From positions 1-27,458 of IMG/VR virus record IMGVR_UViG_3300048589_001621: DNA of 27,458 nucleotides; one strand, written 5' to 3'. This DNA is from a virus. This document shows, piece after piece, positions 1 to 5,723 of the stretch. Within the stretch, counting starts at the first letter, position 1, and each line of letters starts with the position of its first letter. The translations under genes were made by a program, and so were the position numbers. Under the pieces are notes generated by a model. That model saw only the letters and a program-made list of their open reading frames with translations. It was not told where the DNA came from and made no database searches.

Positions 1-636
1 GCCCTTGCGGAGTTGCGAGTAGTCGCGCCGCATGTGGGGGTGGTGCTTGAGGGCGGCGGCGACGCCGAGGTTGCCGAGCTTGAGGAGGCCGAGGGGGCCC
101 ATCCTGCGGCAGACGGTCTTGACGGACCAGGGGAAGTCCGGGGCGGCCTGGGGGGCGGGGAGGCCGGGGCGGGCGGCGGACCACCACTCGCGCCAGGTGC
201 CGACGCCGGGGAGGGCTTCGCCACGTTTCCAGCGGCGGGTGAGCTCCTTGTGGAGGTCGGTGGCGTTGATGCCTTTCTGGTGCTTGTCCCGGCCACCGTA
301 GGAGGCGGTGGCGATTTTCTGGATCTCGGCGGCGAGGGGGTCCGGCAGGCGCTGGACATGGGCGGGGCTCTTGTAGCCGGGGAGGAGGGCGGCGGAGCGC
401 CGGCCGCCGGCCTGCCAGGCGTAGTAGGCGCGGGTGAGGGTGCCGAGGCTGGCGCGGAGGAAGCGGGGCTTCGACGGGGACTTGAGCGCGGTGCCATCGA
501 GCCGGGCGGCGCATTCCTCCAGGCTCTTGACCAGTGGCGCGCCCTCATGCTCGACAGCCGCGGCAATGGCGGTGAACTCGGCATGGAGCTTGGCTGCGCG
601 GTCGGCCTGCCAGGCGGGTGCGGCGGTGAGGTTCAT
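1..636 (-). CDS. Probable Mu-type DDE transposase, N-terminal part (runs off window)
   Basis: This frame stays open from an ATG at 636 to the window edge, giving 212 residues without a stop, so only the N-terminal part is visible. The segment around residues 65-90 (TLTRAYYAWQAGG) and the later SVKTVCRRM and MRRDYSQLRKG motifs resemble the helical DNA-binding region that precedes the catalytic core of MuA/rve-type phage transposases. In that family a basic 'RD.s.LR' stretch leads into the first catalytic Asp. The DDE residues themselves would lie left of the window and are not seen. It is the last visible gene of the leftward operon and is followed by Mu-type head genes elsewhere, which supports a transposable phage. 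It could instead be another integrase-core recombinase. The start follows directly after the heptamer repeat that separates it from the DnaA-like gene. Confidence 0.55.
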   Translation of the reverse strand, partial: MNLTAAPAWQADRAAKLHAEFTAIAAAVEHEGAPLVKSLEECAARLDGTALKSPSKPRFLRASLGTLTRAYYAWQAGGRRSAALLPGYKSPAHVQRLPDPLAAEIQKIATASYGGRDKHQKGINATDLHKELTRRWKRGEALPGVGTWREWWSAARPGLPAPQAAPDFPWSVKTVCRRMGPLGLLKLGNLGVAAALKHHPHMRRDYSQLRKG

Positions 637-640
637 TTGG

Positions 641-677
641 AAAAGCTGAAACGCTGAAAACTGAAACGCTGAAATCA
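641..677. repeat. GCTGAAA heptamer repeat, gap before the transposase gene
   Basis: Imperfect tandem units GCTGAAA, CGCTGAAA and ACTGAAA at 7-8 bp spacing fill the gap between the DnaA-like gene and the transposase gene. The right end overlaps the stop codon of the DnaA-like gene (675-677). The TGAAA units read on the plus strand although both flanking genes are on the minus strand. The same family recurs near 11833, 14733, 15084 and 15941. Confidence 0.85.
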
Positions 678-1289
678 GAGGGTGGCGGCGGGGGCGAGTT
701 CCTGGGCGCGGCGCTCGCAGGCCTTCACTTCGCCGGTCCAGAGGAGGACGCGGGCGGCGGCGTTGGTCCGGTCCTCTTCGCGGATGGCGCGGACCTTGGC
801 GGCAGTCCAGTAGGAGAGTTGCTCCTTGGCTTCCTCCAGCTTACGGTCGAGTGCCTTGGGGCCGAGCTGGTGGAGAGCGCCGTGGGTGGTGACATGGACG
901 AATGTTCCGCCGCCGGCATTGATGCCGGCCCTGGTGGCGCGGAGCTTCTTGACGCCGCATTTGCTGCGGGGCGCGGGGAGCTGGCGGAGGATGGGGCGCT
1001 TGCCAATCAGGCCGGTGTATTGGCGGACGAATCCGGCGTCGGAGACGAGGCGATCGCGGACGCGGTCCAGGGCGTAGTGGACGGCGTTTCGGTCGCGGCG
1101 GAAGCAGCCGCCGATGTCATCCACGGGGATGTCGGTGGTCTGATAGATGAGGGCGATGGCGGTATATCGGGCGGCACGGGCAGGCGCGGCATTGGACGGG
1201 CCGGTGATGGTGGGGACGAGGATGCCGGTTGTCTGGTGGACCTGCCGGATGCAGGCGTCCGCGGCGGGGAAGGAGGAGGTGGTGTTCAT
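675..1289 (-). CDS. Protein with DnaA domain IV-like HTH, probable DNA binder
   Basis: The protein has 204 residues. Residues 11-81 match the layout of the DnaA C-terminal duplex-DNA-binding domain: an N-terminal helix (DACIRQVHQTTGI), an Arg-rich helix (PARAARYTAIALIYQTTDIP), then VDDIGGCFRRDRNAVHYAL. The last part parallels the DnaA signature 'IG..F.gRDHsTV.hA', with Asp66 and Arg67 kept and His-Ser replaced by Asn-Ala. No AAA+ domain is present. Residues 140-204 are charged and helical (KALDRKLEEAKEQLSYW) and may oligomerise. Known family role: domain IV binds DnaA boxes. Inferred role: an origin-binding or end-binding factor, or a regulator, acting with the neighbouring transposase. The ATG at 1289 lies 5 bp past the MarR-like stop. 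An upstream extension in the same frame overlaps the MarR-like gene and looks like out-of-frame sequence, so I left it out. Confidence 0.7.
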   Translation of the reverse strand: MNTTSSFPAADACIRQVHQTTGILVPTITGPSNAAPARAARYTAIALIYQTTDIPVDDIGGCFRRDRNAVHYALDRVRDRLVSDAGFVRQYTGLIGKRPILRQLPAPRSKCGVKKLRATRAGINAGGGTFVHVTTHGALHQLGPKALDRKLEEAKEQLSYWTAAKVRAIREEDRTNAAARVLLWTGEVKACERRAQELAPAATL

Positions 1290-1293
1290 GGCT

Positions 1294-1611
1294 TCAAGCG
1301 GCGAGGATGCTGCGGACGGCTTCACGGCCGAGGAAGGTGATCTCCACGCGGATGGCGCGGCGGTCGTGCGGCTCACGGACACGACGGACGAAGTCCCGCT
1401 GCTCCAAGGTGTCGATGGTGCCGGTGAGGGCGGCGGTGGACTTGCCGGTGTGGGCGGCGATCTCGCTGATGCAGGGGTTCCCCTGGTCGTGGATAAACAG
1501 AAGGGCGCGGAGCGTGGCGAGGGTATTGAGGTCGAGCCGGGCGGCGCGGCCAAAGAGGGCGCTGATGTCCAGCGCGGTGGATTGGTCGAGGGTGGCGGTG
1601 TCCTGGTTCAT
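1294..1611 (-). CDS. MarR-like winged-helix regulator
   Basis: The 105-residue protein has a compact winged-helix pattern: ISEIAAHTGKSTAALTGTID (residues about 48-67) is the HTH. LEQRDFVRRVREPHDRRAIRVEITFLGREAV is the wing and following strand; the 'DRRA.RV..T..G' element is diagnostic for MarR proteins. It is shorter than typical MarR proteins (about 140 aa), with reduced dimerisation helices. Known family role: transcription regulators that bind palindromic operators as dimers. It lies inside the leftward early operon between the 340-aa unknown gene and the DnaA-like gene. An ATG preceded by ACAGCC fits the local start context, with no Shine-Dalgarno. It could act as a late-gene activator, as Mor or C do in Mu, but nothing here shows its target. 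Confidence 0.75.
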   Translation of the reverse strand: MNQDTATLDQSTALDISALFGRAARLDLNTLATLRALLFIHDQGNPCISEIAAHTGKSTAALTGTIDTLEQRDFVRRVREPHDRRAIRVEITFLGREAVRSILAA

Positions 1612-1659
1612 GGCTGTGGTTCGAGGTGCGCGGGTTGGATCTACTTGAGGTGTAGTATG

Positions 1660-2682
1660 TCAAAGGGCGATGGTGTCGGGATCGATGGTGCCGAGTTCGT
1701 GCGCCTCGTCGGAGGGCTGCCAGTGGGTGCCGGTGAGGGCGTGGAGGCTGGCGTAGAAGCGGGCGACGAGCTGCTTGCGCAGGGGCTCCGGCATGTCCTT
1801 GGCCTGCTCGATGGCCTGCTCCGAGTCCTCCCGGATCTGCTTGAGCGTGGCGACGTAGTCGTCAAAGGTGAGCTGGTGCGGCGGCGCGGGCGGCTCGGCC
1901 GGCGGGGCGATGCGATCGGTGGCGGCGGCGACGAGGGAGGCGAGGGTGACTTCCTCGCCGGACTTTTCCCGACGCTTGAGTTCGGCGGCGATGTGCCGAT
2001 CGGTGGCGAGATGGTCGAGCCCCAGCCCGCGCAGGGCGGTCATGTATTTGTAGGCGGCGGGCTTCTTGAGATCGGTGCCGATGGACTCCAGCCAGCCTTC
2101 GAAGCCGCCGTCCGGAATCACGTCACGCGTGACGTGATTGGCGGCTTTCCTCCCCTGCCCGCGCTTCGCGGGATCGACCATGGCGAAGACCATGTGGGCC
2201 TTGAAGCAGGCGAGGCCGAGGCCGAGCTTGTTGGCGAGGGTGAGCCTGTCGAAGGACTCGATGTGGCGTTTGATGGCGGAGCCGTGCTTTTCCAGGGATG
2301 CCTGGGCGGCCTTGAGGATGTCCGCGGGCGGCGGGGCGGCGGGAACGACTTCAGCCTTGCCGTTCTTGGCGGCGGGCGCGCGCGCTTCATCAGAGGGAGT
2401 GGACGCCTTGGCCCGCATGTCGAAGGTCCAGACGCTGAAGACCTGCTTGCGCTTCGGATCCCGGAAGAAGTCGCCGACCAGGCTTTCGATCTCCGCGCCG
2501 TCCTTGACCTGCCGGACTTTCCCGGCGGCGATGGCCCCGAAGTTCTTCTCGACCACGGCCTTGGCGGCGTGCTCCTCGCTCATGGTGCAAGAGGCGCTGT
2601 AGAGCTGCTTGAAGCCGCTCGCCAAGGACGAGCGGATCTGGGCCTTGTAGGTGTTGGCGGTGTAGCTGGTGAGGATGTTCAT
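1660..2682 (-). CDS. Hypothetical early phage protein, 340 aa
   Basis: I do not recognise the family firmly. Three parts can be seen. Residues 1-110 are mixed alpha/beta. Then comes a low-complexity Ala/Pro/Lys linker near residues 110-135. A helical part follows with KLGLGLACFKAHMVFAM, then GGFEGWLESIGTDLKKPAAYKYMTALRGLGL. That last motif resembles proteins of the DUF3102 type, where a 'W....g.s..tAy.Ym..' helix pair is typical; this is a weak similarity. The C-terminal third is charged and coiled-coil-like. Translation is probably coupled to the gene upstream, because the ATG at 2682 overlaps that gene's stop (ATGA). A perfect 24-bp palindrome (2116-2139) encodes the residues NHVTRDVI just before the GGFEGW motif. 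A role in replication, partition or host takeover is possible but not shown. Confidence 0.7.
   Translation of the reverse strand: MNILTSYTANTYKAQIRSSLASGFKQLYSASCTMSEEHAAKAVVEKNFGAIAAGKVRQVKDGAEIESLVGDFFRDPKRKQVFSVWTFDMRAKASTPSDEARAPAAKNGKAEVVPAAPPPADILKAAQASLEKHGSAIKRHIESFDRLTLANKLGLGLACFKAHMVFAMVDPAKRGQGRKAANHVTRDVIPDGGFEGWLESIGTDLKKPAAYKYMTALRGLGLDHLATDRHIAAELKRREKSGEEVTLASLVAAATDRIAPPAEPPAPPHQLTFDDYVATLKQIREDSEQAIEQAKDMPEPLRKQLVARFYASLHALTGTHWQPSDEAHELGTIDPDTIAL
2116..2139. repeat. Perfect 24-bp palindrome inside a coding region
   Basis: The sequence from AATCACGTCAC to GTGACGTGATT reads identically on both strands over 24 bp, with no central spacer, and breaks at the flanking G/G. It lies in frame within the 340-aa early gene and encodes NHVTRDVI in a linker before a conserved-looking motif. 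It could be a protein-binding site, a hairpin-forming element or an inserted mobile palindrome. Confidence 0.9.
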
Positions 2683-2858
2683 GGCTGGTCGCTGTGGCGG
2701 TGGAGGGTTTCGGACATGCGCCAGGCCTGGTCGGCGGCGCGGCGTTCGGCCTTGGCACGGCCGGCGCGGCCGGTGGCGAAGCCGAGGAGGAAGGCGAGGG
2801 CAGCGGCGACGAGGTAGATGACCAGGTCGAGGAGGAAGGCTTGTTCGGTGGGTTCCAT
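2679..2858 (-). CDS. Small single-pass membrane protein
   Basis: This is a 59-residue protein starting MEPTEQAFLLDLVIY. One strong hydrophobic segment spans about residues 8-28 (LLDLVIYLVAAALAFLLGF) and contains a small GxxxG-like spacing at its end. A basic, helical tail follows (GRAGRAKAERRAADQAW). The charge pattern predicts N-terminus outside and a basic tail in the cytoplasm. The stop overlaps the ATG of the 340-aa gene by four bases, so the two are probably co-translated. The function is unknown. Small early membrane proteins of phages often block superinfection or poison the host membrane, but no family is recognised here. I chose the ATG at 2858 because the frame upstream is proline-rich antisense-like sequence. 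Confidence 0.65.
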   Translation of the reverse strand: MEPTEQAFLLDLVIYLVAAALAFLLGFATGRAGRAKAERRAADQAWRMSETLHRHSDQP

Positions 2859-2883
2859 GGCGTGGTGGCGCGGGGTTGGATTG

Positions 2884-3108
2884 TTAGAGGCGGGCGAGTG
2901 CTTTCCGGTGGCGGCGGCGGCGGGCTTCGGCGCGCTTGGAGAAGGATTCCAGCCTCGCGTCATGGAGGGCCTGCTGTGCCTGGTCCCAGATGACCCATGC
3001 GGGATCTCCGGCGGCGTGCAGCTCGTCGGCCTTGGCGCGGAATTGGTCGGCGAGCGCGTCGCACTCGGCATCGGTCAGGAGCATCGGGGTGGGCGTGAAT
3101 TGGTTCAT
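2884..3108 (-). CDS. Small helical hypothetical protein
   Basis: This 74-residue protein starts MNQFTPTPMLLTDAEC. It is predicted to be all helical, with an acidic first half (DALADQFRAKADELHAAGDP) and a strongly basic C-terminus (KRAEARRRRHRKALARL) that could contact nucleic acid. No family is recognised. The ATG at 3108 abuts the stop of the sigma-like gene (3105-3107) and is preceded by ACAGCC, the same start context used by the MarR-like gene. Membership of the early operon suggests a small regulatory or host-interaction role, but nothing more can be said. Confidence 0.6.
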   Translation of the reverse strand: MNQFTPTPMLLTDAECDALADQFRAKADELHAAGDPAWVIWDQAQQALHDARLESFSKRAEARRRRHRKALARL

Positions 3109-3365
3109 GGCTGTTGGCGGGGCGGGGAATCGGCGAGGGCCTCGCGGAGCTTGGAGAGGGCGCGGGCGAGGACGCGGCGGCATTGGCGGCGGGACAGACC
3201 CAGGCGGGCGGCGACCTCTTCCTCAGGCCGCGGGCCGCCGGGGAGCCGGCCGCTGCGCTGGAGGTATTCCCAGGCCAGGCCATGCAGACGGCAGCGCAGC
3301 TCGGCGTGCTCCCTTTCAAGGGCTTCGAGTTCGGAGGCGGTCAGCTCTGGTTCTTCGGCGGGCAT
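3105..3365 (-). CDS. Sigma-70 region 4-like HTH protein
   Basis: The protein has 86 residues. Residues 48-77 (EEEVAARLGLSRRQCRRVLARALSKLREAL) fit the sigma-70 region 4 helix-turn-helix, whose usual form is 'eEIA..LGiS...V...l.RAL.kLR'. The preceding part (ELEALEREHAELRCRLHGLAWEYL) is a helical segment. No region 2 (core and -10 binding) is present, so it cannot be a full sigma factor. Region-4-only phage proteins can redirect RNA polymerase or recruit it to phage promoters. As the second gene of the early operon it is a good candidate for an early-to-late switch factor. It could also be a plain DNA-binding regulator of the LuxR/sigma-4 superfamily. The ATG at 3365 lies 15 bp after the RHH stop. 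Confidence 0.65.
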   Translation of the reverse strand: MPAEEPELTASELEALEREHAELRCRLHGLAWEYLQRSGRLPGGPRPEEEVAARLGLSRRQCRRVLARALSKLREALADSPPRQQP

Positions 3366-3379
3366 GGGTGGCGGGAGAA

Positions 3380-3553
3380 TCAGGCGATCTTGCCGAGGTG
3401 GTTGCGCAGGGCCTTGCGGATCTCCTTGGACCGATCCGTGTCGGCGGCCCGGACGCGATGATCGAGGAGCTTGAGGACTTCGATGGGGAGCCACACGGCA
3501 ACGAGGGTGGACTCGCCCTTGGTGACTGCTCCGCGTTGTTGTTTCTTGGCCAT
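3380..3553 (-). CDS. Ribbon-helix-helix DNA-binding protein (leftward)
   Basis: I translated this by hand. It has 57 residues, starts MAKKQQRGAVTKGEST, and ends in a TGA at 3380-3382. A single beta strand (STLVAVWLP) is followed by two helices, IEVLKLLDHRVRAADTD and RSKEIRKALRNHLGKIA. This is the Arc/CopG/MetJ ribbon-helix-helix layout, with a basic N-terminal tail. RHH dimers place a two-stranded ribbon in the major groove and often bind tandem sites 10-12 bp apart. It is the first gene of the leftward operon, 14 nt downstream of the predicted transcription start. It sits beside a 10-bp-spaced direct repeat, so autoregulation is the simplest reading. It probably corresponds functionally to a lysis-lysogeny repressor or an Arc-like anti-repressor. 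Confidence 0.8.
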   Translation of the reverse strand: MAKKQQRGAVTKGESTLVAVWLPIEVLKLLDHRVRAADTDRSKEIRKALRNHLGKIA

Positions 3554-3573
3554 GGTTCGTGTCGGTGTCGGGT

Positions 3574-3601
3574 GTTATACTGAGTTTTACTGAGTAGGCA
3601 A
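3574..3601 (-). promoter_or_regulatory. Leftward early promoter with 10-bp direct-repeat operator
   Basis: On the minus strand a -35-like TTGCCT (3596-3601) and a -10-like TATAAC (3574-3579) are separated by 16 bp. Between them, on the plus strand, TACTGAG occurs twice (3578-3584 and 3588-3594), with TTT between the copies, giving an exact 10-bp period. One helical turn places both copies on the same DNA face and inside the promoter, the arrangement expected for cooperative repression by an RHH protein. A second short tandem, GTGTCG twice (3559-3570), lies in the leader. Confidence 0.6.
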
Positions 3602-3610
3602 CAAAATCTT

Positions 3611-3639
3611 TTGGCGTTTGGTTTTCCGGGGTGTATAAA
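3611..3639 (+). promoter_or_regulatory. Rightward promoter for the second RHH gene
   Basis: TTGGCG (3611-3616), a 17-bp spacer and TATAAA (3634-3639) make a good sigma-70-type promoter. Transcription would start near 3646-3648, at or just before the GTG start of the next gene, so the mRNA would be leaderless or nearly so. The promoter is back-to-back with the leftward one. Confidence 0.55.
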
Positions 3640-3647
3640 TTCGGCGC

Positions 3648-3950
3648 GTGGCAGGACAGAGAGGTGCAGGACAGAAGCTCGTGGCGTTTCCGCTGGACGA
3701 GGAATTCCTCGCTGCTCTCGACAAAGCCCGCGGCGCGAAGAGCCGCAGCGCGCTCGTGCGCGAGGCGATCTACGAGCACCTGACTTCGCTGGGTTACGTG
3801 CTGCCGAAAAGCCTGACGCACCCGCCCGACCGGGCGGGCAAGGGCGGGCGTCCGGCGAAGGTGGTGAAAGCGCCAAAGGCAAACGCGGAGGAGATTGAAA
3901 ATCCGCTCCCACCCACGACCGGCAAGAAGGTGACCCGCCCCGAGAAGTGA
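3648..3950 (+). CDS. Ribbon-helix-helix DNA-binding protein (rightward)
   Basis: Read from GTG at 3648, the protein has 100 residues. Residues 10-48 (KLVAFPLDEEFLAALDKARG, then AKSRSALVREAIYEHLTSLG) form a strand-helix-helix RHH domain; the second-helix motif SALVREAI is typical of CopG-like proteins. The tail (residues 50-100) is Pro/Lys-rich, with GKGGRPAKVVKAPKA, and probably disordered and DNA-contacting. Another GTG at 3681 would shorten the protein but cut into the ribbon strand, so I prefer 3648. With the divergent RHH gene across a shared control region, it forms a likely two-repressor switch comparable in layout to Arc/Mnt of P22. Which of the two maintains lysogeny cannot be told from sequence. 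Confidence 0.75.
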   Translation: MAGQRGAGQKLVAFPLDEEFLAALDKARGAKSRSALVREAIYEHLTSLGYVLPKSLTHPPDRAGKGGRPAKVVKAPKANAEEIENPLPPTTGKKVTRPEK

Positions 3951-3984
3951 ATCCATCGGGAATTTTCGGATTCTCGGCCCCAGG

Positions 3985-4020
3985 GCGTGAGGCATCCCCC
4001 ACCCTCTCCCGCCGGGCCGT
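3985..4020 (+). repeat. Upstream element, copy 1 (GCGTGA...CCGCCGGG)
   Basis: GCGTGA, about 12 bp, then CCCTCTCCCGCCGGGCCGT lies upstream of the membrane-protein gene. A close relative, GCGTGA followed by CCCTCCCGCCGGGGCGT, lies at 5296-5327 upstream of the excisionase-like gene. The remaining 77 bp up to the next start hold TAGAGT- and TAGATG-like hexamers, but I see no convincing -35 box. Confidence 0.5.
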
Positions 4021-4097
4021 GACAGGCTAGAGTCGCCGCTACGGGCCGGGCCTTTGGGAGCTAGACCACGGGAGGCGAAACGGGTAGATGCCGGGGT

Positions 4098-4760
4098 ATG
4101 GATTACCTTCAGGTTCTAGCGCAGTCCCGGATGACGGGTTTTTTGGTCCTCGTGGTGGTCGTGTTCGCCGCCATCGCCGTGGCCGCATGGTGGCAGATGC
4201 GCGAGAAGCGGCTGAAGGATGGCGAGAGGGCCGACGATCTCGAAGCAATGAAGGCGGCGGACACGCGCTCCCTGCACGACCTGAGAGACATGACGGGGGC
4301 TAGCGGCATCCTGGTGCCGGTCCCGACTTCCTTGATCCTGAAGGACGGGGAGAAGGCCTATTGCGTGAGGAGCGCGGGCTACATGGAGCTCCGGGCGGTG
4401 AGGCACAGCCGGACCGCGGGGGCGGCGGTGCGGGTGGCGAAAGGGCTGACATTGTTCGGAGCGCGTGGTCGCGGCCACAGCACGGAGGAAATGACCATGC
4501 TGTGCCGCGGGGTGCTCACGGTGACAAACCAGCGGCTGGTCTTCGACGGGGACGGAAGGTCGAAGAGCTACAAGCTCGCCGAGATTTCCAGCATCGATGT
4601 CTTCCCGGAAGGGATTGAGGTTTCGTCCGCCCGTGGAGGGAAGGACGCGGTTTTCAAGATCGACCGGCCAAGGACGACGAAAGCCATCATCATGCTTTGC
4701 CTGCGCGCGAAGGATCTGACGCGGGTGAGCCGATCCGAGCTGGATGCGGCGCTCCGTTGA
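4098..4760 (+). CDS. Membrane-anchored PH/GRAM-like protein
   Basis: The protein has 220 residues. A transmembrane segment near residues 13-32 (TGFLVLVVVVFAAIAVAAWW) is followed by a basic stop-transfer and a helical linker. From about residue 80 a beta-rich domain begins with KDGEKAYCV. It continues with GVLTVTNQRLVFDGDGRSKSY, residues KLAEISSIDVFPEGIEVSSA, and an amphipathic final helix. 'G.l.vTNqRLvF.g' and 'l..I..Id...eGi.v' are hallmarks of bacterial PH/GRAM-like domains. One membrane anchor and a cytoplasmic domain are likely. In a phage this sits where accessory (moron) genes lie, between repressor and lysis genes, and could exclude other phages or sense the envelope. No partner is visible. 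An ATG lies just 7 bp after a TAGATG hexamer, with no Shine-Dalgarno. Confidence 0.65.
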   Translation: MDYLQVLAQSRMTGFLVLVVVVFAAIAVAAWWQMREKRLKDGERADDLEAMKAADTRSLHDLRDMTGASGILVPVPTSLILKDGEKAYCVRSAGYMELRAVRHSRTAGAAVRVAKGLTLFGARGRGHSTEEMTMLCRGVLTVTNQRLVFDGDGRSKSYKLAEISSIDVFPEGIEVSSARGGKDAVFKIDRPRTTKAIIMLCLRAKDLTRVSRSELDAALR

Positions 4761-4827
4761 GACAGGTTACGACACGGCGGCGAGATTGGAATGGCCGGCG
4801 GCCCGCCCGGCTGGTAAATGCCACGCG

Positions 4828-5283
4828 ATGAAGACCATCCCGCTGCTACTTGCCGTGACTTTGCTGGCCGCCTGCAAGGACAAGGACCAAGCCGCCGATT
4901 GGACGAAGGCACCGTCGTTCGAAGTCCAGTCGAAGACTGTGGCCGCAGTGGATGAAGAGGTGCTCCAGGCGGGCGACGAATTCCTGAGCCTGATGAGAAT
5001 CGAGCGCGAGGCGCGGGCTGACGCGGAGCGGTGGAAGGCCGCGGGTGAAGACGCGACGGCGGCCTGGAATAGATTCACGGAGATCAACCTTGCGAAAGGC
5101 GACAAAGGCCGCGAGCACCTTGCGAAGTTCCGCGCCCATCGCGAGCGGGTTTCGAGGCTGGGTGTCGAACAGGAGCGCGCCCGGTCGGCGGGTGGAGATC
5201 AAGCCAAGGTGACGAGCGCCGAGAGGGAGTATCTTGAGTCGCTGGCGTTGAGCGCCGCGGACATCTTGCGGGCCGCGAATTGA
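4828..5283 (+). CDS. Predicted lipoprotein with helical body
   Basis: The 151-residue protein starts MKTIPLLLAVTLLAACKDKD. This is a clear short signal peptide with an LAAC lipobox, so Cys16 would be lipidated and the protein membrane-anchored outside the cytoplasm. The mature part is highly charged and helical (EREARADAERWKAAGEDATA, later LGVEQERARSAGGDQ), probably coiled coil. No family is recognised. The gene is separated from the preceding membrane-protein gene by 67 bp and has no lysis gene next to it, so a spanin role is less likely than lysogenic conversion or superinfection exclusion. The ATG at 4828 is required for the signal peptide; the open frame extends upstream but that part is not signal-like. 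A TAAATG hexamer lies 7 bp upstream. Confidence 0.7.
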   Translation: MKTIPLLLAVTLLAACKDKDQAADWTKAPSFEVQSKTVAAVDEEVLQAGDEFLSLMRIEREARADAERWKAAGEDATAAWNRFTEINLAKGDKGREHLAKFRAHRERVSRLGVEQERARSAGGDQAKVTSAEREYLESLALSAADILRAAN

Positions 5284-5295
5284 AGGCACGCCGGA

Positions 5296-5356
5296 GCGTG
5301 ACGGATTCATTCCCTCCCGCCGGGGCGTCAGACTCCAGAAGGATACCGCCGGGAGG
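5296..5356 (+). terminator. Hairpin and upstream element, copy 2
   Basis: CCTCCCG (5313-5319) pairs with CGGGAGG (5350-5356), and CGG/CCG pairs inside after one mismatch. The left arm belongs to the second copy of the GCGTGA...CCCTCCCGCCGGGGCGT element. It follows the lipoprotein stop by about 30 bp and may terminate that transcript, but it has no T tract, so it could equally be a regulatory structure ahead of the next gene. Confidence 0.35.
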
Positions 5357-5430
5357 TGACAAGGCCCCGGTCCGCCCGACCTGTTAGCGAAAAGCGGACG
5401 GACTGCTCGGCGTGCTGCTAGAGTGCGGGC

Positions 5431-5697
5431 ATGCAGCAGCAGCTTGATCTCCCCAATGTCTCCTGGACGGACGGCACGACGCTGATCGCCAAGAACGGCA
5501 CCAGGCTCCAGCGTTGGGGCAGCGTGAGGAAAGCGTGCAAGATCCTGGACGACTGCGACCGGCAGGTGATCTATGACCTAAAGGACAGCGGGCAGATCGC
5601 GGGTTACAAGTTGAATCCGAAGGCGAGCAACAGCCATTTGCGGATTGATCTGCTGAGCGTTTGGGAGCACAAGCAAAGGCAGCTCCAGCGGGCTTGA
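5431..5697 (+). CDS. Excisionase/MerR-like small HTH protein
   Basis: This 88-residue protein starts MQQQLDLPNVSWTD. Residues 30-80 (GSVRKACKILDDCDRQVIYD, then LKDSGQIAGYKLNPKASNSH and LRIDLLSVWEHKQ) fit the short winged helix of phage excisionases and MerR-type N-termini. Its hallmarks are a first helix with 'a..iL....r.tiy.l...G.i...k', a basic wing and a final 'R....sv..w'. Such proteins bend DNA or regulate transcription. The gene stands alone between hairpins at 5313-5356 and 5705-5723, so it is probably a single transcription unit. TAGAGT at 5419-5424 ends 6 bp before the ATG, which suggests a leaderless mRNA. It might serve as the late-operon activator or as a transposition cofactor, but no evidence separates these. 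Confidence 0.65.
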   Translation: MQQQLDLPNVSWTDGTTLIAKNGTRLQRWGSVRKACKILDDCDRQVIYDLKDSGQIAGYKLNPKASNSHLRIDLLSVWEHKQRQLQRA

Positions 5698-5704
5698 GCT
5701 TTGC

Positions 5705-5723
5705 TGCGGGCGAGCCGCCCGCA
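5705..5723 (+). terminator. Compact GC hairpin after the excisionase-like gene
   Basis: TGCGGGCG (5705-5712), loop AGC, then CGCCCGCA (5716-5723) is a perfect 8-bp stem, 7 bp past the stop codon at 5697. It is followed by CCCCTCTTTCC, a weak pyrimidine tail. The position and stem fit a terminator that separates the regulator from the lysis operon. Confidence 0.6.

Noticed and set aside
1147-2817. A 556-codon plus-strand frame opposite the early operon
   Set aside because: Gly/Glu/Val-rich antisense translation; the minus-strand genes beneath have HTH domains and coupled starts.
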